Shown: piece after piece, positions 7,733-11,469 of the stretch
How positions within the stretch are numbered: position 1 is the first letter of the stretch
How the letters are laid out: each line of letters begins with the position of its first letter
Made by a program: the position numbers and the translations under genes
NCBI GenBank assembly: GCA_003158495.1
Contig: PMJT01000244.1
Location: forward strand, 338 to 11,806
DNA length: 11,469 bases
Direction: 5' to 3'
From: Chloroflexota bacterium
Lineage (GTDB): Bacteria > Chloroflexota > Limnocylindria > Limnocylindrales > CSP1-4
The notes under the pieces: generated by a model
The model's database searches: none
Told to the model about the DNA's origin: nothing
What the model saw: the letters and a program-made list of their open reading frames with translations, nothing else

Positions 7733-7881
7733 CGGGTCTTTCGGCGGAAGCGGCGGTAGCCGTCGTACCCCCTTGCGATGCCTTTCGTTCGTGACGACAG
7801 AAACGTCCCGGCGGCGTAAGGTGGTCGTGCCCACCCCATCACCTCCGCCTGACGGTCCTGCCGACCAAATCAGGCTCGGAT

Positions 7882-7893
7882 GATCGCGCGATC
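7882..7893. promoter_or_regulatory. Perfect 12-bp palindrome upstream of ftsH
   Basis: GATCGCGCGATC lies 62 bases before the chosen ftsH start. Its position suits an operator or a 5'-leader element of ftsH. Its GC-only core makes a chance origin more likely than for the 14-bp site. Confidence 0.25.
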
Positions 7894-7955
7894 TTGCCGA
7901 CGCTCTCGGCCGCGACGTGAAGGGCGTCGGCGCGGACAGCAACTGGAGAACTCCG

Positions 7956-10190
7956 ATGCGACGGTTTGGCACACGGATATGGAGGATGGCTCGGCGCCAC
8001 ACGGCGTTGACCGTGGGCCTCGCCGTTGCCGGTTTCGCGGTCGCCGGCATCCTCTCCCTGGCCGCAGTGACCGGGGCATTCACCCCCGAAGCCCCTTCGG
8101 CGAACACATATACCTTCACTGCCGATTGGACGATCCTCGACCTCGAGCGGCACATCGAGGCGGGTGAGGTGGCTACGATCTCGCTCGTGGCGCCGTCCGG
8201 TGGTCCCGGAGGCGCGGCCACCACCTCCGGCGCCGCGGACGTCCTCGCTGCTCGAACCACGAGCGGCCAGTGGGTCCGGGTGAGCCTGGACGTCTCCCCT
8301 GCCGATGCCCTCGTCGCGCTGCGAAGCCTCGGCTTCGGGCGACTCATTGCCGCGAACTCAGTAGCACAGATGCCGGCGACCAACGGCGTCTCGGGGTCCG
8401 ACTCCAACTCCTCGGATCCACTCGGCGCCATTCCCGGCATCGCCATGGTGGTCATCCTGCTCGTGGTCGTCGTCATCTTCATGCGCAGGACGGGAATGAA
8501 TTCCGGCAGTGGATCCGGCAACTACCAGGTAATCCCCCCGTCCGATCCCGGGTACGAAGGCGAACGCCGTTCCGTCGTCAGGCCTGTCAGTTTCGCCGAC
8601 GTCGCCGGCTGCGATGAAGCCAAGCTCGAGCTCACCGAAGTCGTCGAGTTCCTCAAGTCGCCCGAGCGATTCCGCGCCCTCGGCGCGAGCATTCCGCGCG
8701 GTGTCCTCCTCTACGGCCCTCCCGGCACCGGCAAGACGATGCTCGCCCGCGCCGCCGCGACCGAGGCGGGCGTCGCCTTCGTTTCGATATCCGGCTCGGG
8801 TTTCGTCGAGATGTACGTCGGTGTCGGCGCGAAGCGTGTCCGCAACCTCTTCGCCGTCGCCCGCAAGTTCGGCAAGGCGATCATCTTCGTCGACGAGATC
8901 GATGCGATCGCAAAGACTCGAGGCGGGAACGAGTCGAACGGCGAGCGCGAGCAGACGCTCAACCAGCTCCTCGCCGAGATGGACGGCTTCGCGACGTCGG
9001 AGTCGATCGTCGTGATCGCCGCGACCAACCGGATGGACACGCTCGACCAGGCGATCCTCCGCCCCGGCCGGTTCACCCGCAAGGTGAACGTGCCGCTGCC
9101 AGACATCGACGGGCGGCGCGCAATCCTGGCCATTCACGCCGTCGGCAAGCCGCTTGACGGAGCGGTGGACATAGAGGCGATCGCGCGTCGGACCGCGGCC
9201 ATGAGCGGCGCCCAGCTCGCCGACCTCCTGAACGAGGCCGCCATCTACGCGGCGCGGCGCAGCCACGAGACGATCATGCCGGTCGACATCCACGACGGCT
9301 GGCTCAAGTCGCTGCTCGGGACGTCGCGCAAGCGATCGATGGACGAGCGCGAGCGCAGCATTATTGCCGCCCACGAGGCCGGGCACGCGGTCTGCGGCCG
9401 GCTGTTTGGCGATCGCCGGCGCGTGGAGGAGATCAGCCTCTTCGCCCACGGTGACGCCCTTGGCGTTACCGTGTCGTCGGCCGAAGACGACTACCTGCCT
9501 TCCGAGTCGGACCTGCGCTCGACGCTCATTGCCTTGATGGGCGGCCGGGCAGCGGAAGCGATCCTCTTCGAAGACGTGACCGCCGGGGCCGCGAACGACC
9601 TCGAAAAGGCCGCGGACATCGCCACGAGGATGGTCACGAAATGGGGCATGGGCCACGACCCCGACTGCAGCGACCTGGGCGTGTCGGGGCGCGGCACGCT
9701 GAGCCTCAGGGTAGTCGACGACGAAACGTCGCTCTCCGTTGGTGTCCGTGCGGCGATGGATCGGGCGATCAACGCAATCCTGGACGGGGCCTACTCGCAG
9801 GCCCGCGAGGCACTGCTGATCGAAATGAAGCGGCTGACCCGCGTTGCCGCGTTCCTGTACGAGCACGAGCGAATCGACGGCGCCCAGTTCGAGGCGCTCT
9901 TCGACGGCACGCTCGCCCCATCCGTCGATGTCGAGCGGCAGTGGCGCAGCGCCAAGAGCAAGCCGCGCAGCTGGGACGAGATCGACAACCTGATCGCTTC
10001 TTCGGTGGCCACGTCGGCAGCGGTCGCGGCGCGACCGATCGAGGCGACCTCGAACTCGGCTCGAGTGACGGCACAGTCCGGGACAACCCGGCGCCGCACG
10101 CCACGACGAAACATGCCCGCGACCGCCGGACTGCTCCTGCGGAGCTTGTGGCAGCGCGCGTGGCGCGGCAACGACCGGATGCCGGAGTAG
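7956..10190 (+). CDS. ftsH: FtsH-family ATP-dependent membrane zinc metalloprotease, divergent paralogue
   Basis: The chosen start, ATG at 7956, has GGAGA 6 bases upstream and gives 744 residues; a GTG at 7917 would add 13 residues without a good SD. Helix 1 spans about 17-42, an extracytoplasmic domain lies at 43-157, and helix 2 spans about 160-179. The AAA+ module follows: FADVAGCDEAK, Walker A GPPGTGKT (254-261), pore loop MYVGVG with Tyr287 where most FtsH proteins have Phe, Walker B FVDEID (Asp313, Glu314), and ATNR with RPGRFTR giving both arginine fingers (Arg372, Arg375). The protease domain has HEAGH (473-477, catalytic Glu474) and Asp548 in NDLEKA as the third zinc ligand, so it should be active. 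The protein degrades membrane and unstable cytosolic proteins as a hexamer. The extra ~80-residue C-terminal tail is Ser/Thr/Arg-rich. GRFTRK replaces the usual GRFDR, which suggests a specialised paralogue. Confidence 0.95.
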   Translation: MRRFGTRIWRMARRHTALTVGLAVAGFAVAGILSLAAVTGAFTPEAPSANTYTFTADWTILDLERHIEAGEVATISLVAPSGGPGGAATTSGAADVLAARTTSGQWVRVSLDVSPADALVALRSLGFGRLIAANSVAQMPATNGVSGSDSNSSDPLGAIPGIAMVVILLVVVVIFMRRTGMNSGSGSGNYQVIPPSDPGYEGERRSVVRPVSFADVAGCDEAKLELTEVVEFLKSPERFRALGASIPRGVLLYGPPGTGKTMLARAAATEAGVAFVSISGSGFVEMYVGVGAKRVRNLFAVARKFGKAIIFVDEIDAIAKTRGGNESNGEREQTLNQLLAEMDGFATSESIVVIAATNRMDTLDQAILRPGRFTRKVNVPLPDIDGRRAILAIHAVGKPLDGAVDIEAIARRTAAMSGAQLADLLNEAAIYAARRSHETIMPVDIHDGWLKSLLGTSRKRSMDERERSIIAAHEAGHAVCGRLFGDRRRVEEISLFAHGDALGVTVSSAEDDYLPSESDLRSTLIALMGGRAAEAILFEDVTAGAANDLEKAADIATRMVTKWGMGHDPDCSDLGVSGRGTLSLRVVDDETSLSVGVRAAMDRAINAILDGAYSQAREALLIEMKRLTRVAAFLYEHERIDGAQFEALFDGTLAPSVDVERQWRSAKSKPRSWDEIDNLIASSVATSAAVAARPIEATSNSARVTAQSGTTRRRTPRRNMPATAGLLLRSLWQRAWRGNDRMPE

Positions 10191-10197
10191 GAAGACA

Positions 10198-10216
10198 GGT
10201 CGGCAATCAGCCGACC
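10198..10216. terminator. Perfect hairpin between convergent ftsH and nitroreductase genes
   Basis: GGTCGGC and GCCGACC form a 7-bp perfect stem around the loop AATCA, starting 8 bases after the ftsH stop. The loop contains the nitroreductase stop codon (TGA on the minus strand). Being symmetric, it could serve both transcripts. There is no run of T on either side, so it would act as a hairpin-only or assisted terminator, which is common in high-GC genomes. Confidence 0.55.
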
Positions 10217-10767
10217 CAGTGGATCTCCGGCTCCCTTCGCGCGACGGGCGGCGTCTCTGCCTTCGGATGGCCGACGATGATCGGTGCGACGGGCACCCAG
10301 GCCTCCGGGAGGCCGAGCGCGGTCTTCCCATCTGTCGTATTGAGATAGCCCTGCGCGAGGCCAATCCAACAGGTGCCCAACCCGACTGAATACGCAGCCA
10401 GCATCAGGTTCTGGGCGGCCAGCGCGCAGTCTTCGGCGACCCAGGGTCTCTGGGAGCTCCCCGAGATCACGATCAGTGCCGGGGCGTGATAGAAGAGTTG
10501 GAAACCCTCGTCGGTGAGGCTCGCCCGGCGCCGTTCTGACTCTGGCCCGGCGGGCAGGGCCGCCAGGAGGTGGGACTTCGCTTCGTCGGAGATTCGGTCG
10601 AGTAGAGCCTGGTCGCGAACAACGGTGAAAGTCCACGGTTGCACGTTCGAGGCACTTGGCGCCTGGACGGCCGCATCAATCAGACGCCGGATGGTCTCGT
10701 CATCCACGGTCTGGGTCGTGAAGTCGCGCGCGGACCGGCGCCCCAAGATCGCCGCGTCAATATCCAT
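10207..10767 (-). CDS. Nitroreductase-family FMN-dependent oxidoreductase
   Basis: The 186-residue protein has the FMN-binding pattern of nitroreductases: GRRSARDF at 9-16, APSASNVQPWTF at 36-47, and ALAAQNLMLAAYSVGLGTCW at 115-134, with PVAPIIVGHP near the C-terminus. Such enzymes are usually dimers that reduce nitro, quinone or flavin-like substrates with NAD(P)H; the family is broad and the true substrate cannot be told. A GTG at 10797 would add 10 residues, but ATG at 10767 is preceded by GGAGGA about 7 bases upstream and begins where family members begin. It is convergent with ftsH and divergent from the pyruvate:ferredoxin oxidoreductase gene. Confidence 0.9.
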   Translation of the reverse strand: MDIDAAILGRRSARDFTTQTVDDETIRRLIDAAVQAPSASNVQPWTFTVVRDQALLDRISDEAKSHLLAALPAGPESERRRASLTDEGFQLFYHAPALIVISGSSQRPWVAEDCALAAQNLMLAAYSVGLGTCWIGLAQGYLNTTDGKTALGLPEAWVPVAPIIVGHPKAETPPVARREPEIHWVG

Positions 10768-10880
10768 CGATCCGTCCTCCAAGCGTACAGGTTCCACAAC
10801 GCGCCCCGCTGGACAGGTCGGACCTGGCCGATTCAGGGCTTACTCGATCGATAGAGCCAGCTTCCCCGGGCTGTACTCGG

Positions 10881-10892
10881 GCGTTTAAACGC
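10881..10892. promoter_or_regulatory. Perfect 12-bp palindrome with A/T core, candidate operator
   Basis: GCGTTTAAACGC lies 114 bases before the nitroreductase start and 278 bases before the pyruvate:ferredoxin oxidoreductase start. An A/T core flanked by GCG/CGC in this GC-rich context suits a dimeric regulator shared by the divergent genes, but no known operator consensus was matched. Confidence 0.3.
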
Positions 10893-11106
10893 ACGACTGG
10901 CCTGCCTATTGTGAACGACCCCCCGGTTGCCCGGTCCAGCGCCAGAGCACGCTTCTCGGTGCGGTCCTGTACCGTGACGTTCGGACCTATCGAGGGGCCG
11001 GGGGCATCTCGCCGGGCCGGCAGTCCGTGGGAATATGATTCATCCGACTCGCCCCGCCGGCGCAGTCCACCTGTTCCTGGTCCGGCGTGAAATGGAGAGC
11101 GTCAGT

Positions 11107-11148
11107 CCTCCTGAGACACGATGAGGAGGCATCCCGCCACAAGGGCGG
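11107..11148 (+). promoter_or_regulatory. Two consecutive hairpins in the leader of the pyruvate:ferredoxin oxidoreductase gene
   Basis: CCTCCT (11107-11112) pairs with AGGAGG (11124-11129) around an 11-base loop, and CCGCC (11134-11138) pairs with GGCGG (11144-11148) around a 5-base loop. The true SD AAGGAGG follows at 11157-11163. CCTCCT could also pair with that SD, so a translation switch is conceivable, though unproven. Confidence 0.25.
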
Positions 11149-11170
11149 CACAACCCAAGGAGGCTCGGAG

Positions 11171-11469
11171 ATGGACCAGCGGTGGGAATGCATCGATGGT
11201 AACGAAGCAGCCGCGAGGGTCGCTTACGCGTTGAGCGAGGTGATCTCGATCTTCCCGATCACACCGGCATCCCCGATGGCTGAGCACGCCGACGACTGGG
11301 CGGCGGCGACTCGGCCGAACCTGTGGGGCAAGGTTCCGGACGTGGTGGAGATGCAGTCTGAGGGCGGCGCCGCAGGCGCGATGCACGGTGCTCTCCAGAA
11401 GGGTGCCCTGGCAACGACCTTCACCGCGTCCCAGGGCCTCCTCCTCATGATCCCCAACATGTTCAAGAT
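11171..11469 (+). CDS. nifJ: Pyruvate:ferredoxin (flavodoxin) oxidoreductase, N-terminal fragment (3' partial)
   Basis: The frame is open to the end of the window, giving 99 residues plus two bases of a homodimeric-type enzyme that is normally near 1170-1200 residues. The N-terminus shows IDGNEAAARVAYALSEV, then FPITPASPMAEHADDW (28-43), VVEMQSEGGAAGAMHG (58-73) and TFTASQGLLLMIPNM (83-97), all strongly conserved in NifJ/PFOR domain I. Thr31 and Glu64 fall at the positions that contact pyruvate and thiamine diphosphate in the Desulfovibrio africanus enzyme. The reaction is pyruvate + CoA to acetyl-CoA + CO2 with reduction of ferredoxin or flavodoxin. The start is secure: AAGGAGG (11157-11163) lies 7 bases before ATG. 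It points to an anaerobic or microaerobic metabolic phase, or to reductive carbon metabolism. The minus-strand open frames over it are shadows. Confidence 0.95.
   Translation, partial: MDQRWECIDGNEAAARVAYALSEVISIFPITPASPMAEHADDWAAATRPNLWGKVPDVVEMQSEGGAAGAMHGALQKGALATTFTASQGLLLMIPNMFK

Larger units (their letters stand above)
7438..7955. other. 518-bp divergent intergenic region
   Basis: This region separates the zinc-finger gene (minus) from ftsH (plus), so it should carry promoters for both, but I cannot name a convincing -35/-10 pair on either strand. It holds three perfect palindromes (7529-7542, 7721-7732, 7882-7893). The minus strand from about 7610 down to 7437 has a coding-like base pattern with strong third-position G/C, and another minus frame is open from 7842 to 7534; neither translation is recognisable. 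The plus-strand frame 7449-7883 is Pro/Ser/Arg-rich and looks like a shadow. Confidence 0.6.
10768..11170. other. 403-bp divergent intergenic region
   Basis: This lies between the nitroreductase start (minus) and the pyruvate:ferredoxin oxidoreductase start (plus). It contains the palindrome at 10881-10892, a TATGAT (11034-11039) that could be a -10 element of a plus-strand promoter but lacks a TTGACA-like partner, and two short hairpins in the likely leader. No plausible gene was seen here; the short open frames give unrecognisable translations. Confidence 0.6.

Noticed and set aside
7449..7883. Plus-strand open frame (144 codons) in the divergent region
   Set aside because: Pro/Ser/Arg-rich, no family motifs, no good SD; the minus strand looks more coding-like over the same bases.
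7256..8521. Minus-strand open frame (421 codons) spanning the divergent region and the ends of both flanking genes
   Set aside because: It would overlap ftsH and the zinc-finger gene almost entirely and matches no family; only the short 7437-7610 part looks coding-like, and that is reported separately.
8358..10364. Long minus-strand open frame (668 codons) opposite ftsH
   Set aside because: Antisense to a gene with every FtsH motif intact, with a composition typical of reverse-complement shadow frames.
10909..10916. TTGTGAAC, resembling one half of a Rex redox-sensor site upstream of nifJ
   Set aside because: The matching second half-site is missing, and an 8-base half-site is easily found by chance.
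1..11469. CRISPR arrays, insertion sequences, phage genes, defence systems
   Set aside because: No regularly spaced repeats, transposase motifs, terminal inverted repeats or phage/defence proteins were seen on either strand.

Overview
This is a gene-dense, high-GC window (roughly two-thirds G+C by eye) with a strong G/C preference at codon third positions, several GTG starts and good Shine-Dalgarno (SD) sequences on about half the genes. The gene set is a fused xanthine-dehydrogenase-family molybdoenzyme, a membrane-anchored sulfite-oxidase-family enzyme with an internal twin-arginine motif, an FtsH paralogue and a NifJ-type pyruvate:ferredoxin oxidoreductase. It suggests a high-GC Chloroflexota or Actinomycetota-like bacterium, perhaps an uncultured soil or aquatic lineage. 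That placement is inference from style and content; no rRNA or other marker is present.

Layout. (1) Positions 1-4242, plus strand: the 3' part of a molybdenum hydroxylase in which a [2Fe-2S] domain is fused to the molybdopterin subunit, then, after a 111-bp gap, a multi-pass membrane protein with an external sulfite-oxidase-type molybdopterin domain. (2) Positions 4245-7437, minus strand: a cluster read from right to left, encoding a small protein with a zinc ribbon and a ClpX-type zinc finger, a PfkB sugar kinase, an MFS transporter of sugar-symporter type and a 65-residue two-helix membrane protein. (3) Positions 7438-7955: a 518-bp intergenic region between divergent genes, holding three perfect palindromes and an ambiguous coding-like stretch. 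(4) Positions 7956-10190, plus strand: a complete but sequence-divergent FtsH membrane protease. (5) Positions 10207-10767, minus strand: a nitroreductase, convergent with ftsH across a perfect hairpin. (6) Positions 10768-11170: a second divergent intergenic region, then the start of a pyruvate:ferredoxin oxidoreductase that runs off the window at 11469.

How the parts may work together. The two molybdoenzymes both depend on the molybdenum cofactor and may be co-transcribed. The kinase and transporter form a plausible import-and-phosphorylate pair for a sugar. The zinc-finger protein carries the domain that ClpX uses to bind adaptors and substrates, and it is transcribed divergently from a membrane protease gene. 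That makes a regulatory or adaptor link testable but unproven. I see no CRISPR array, insertion sequence, tRNA or rRNA. Nothing amounts to a clear new system; the zinc-finger/FtsH pairing and the predicted Sec/Tat-assembled molybdoprotein are the most interesting items.
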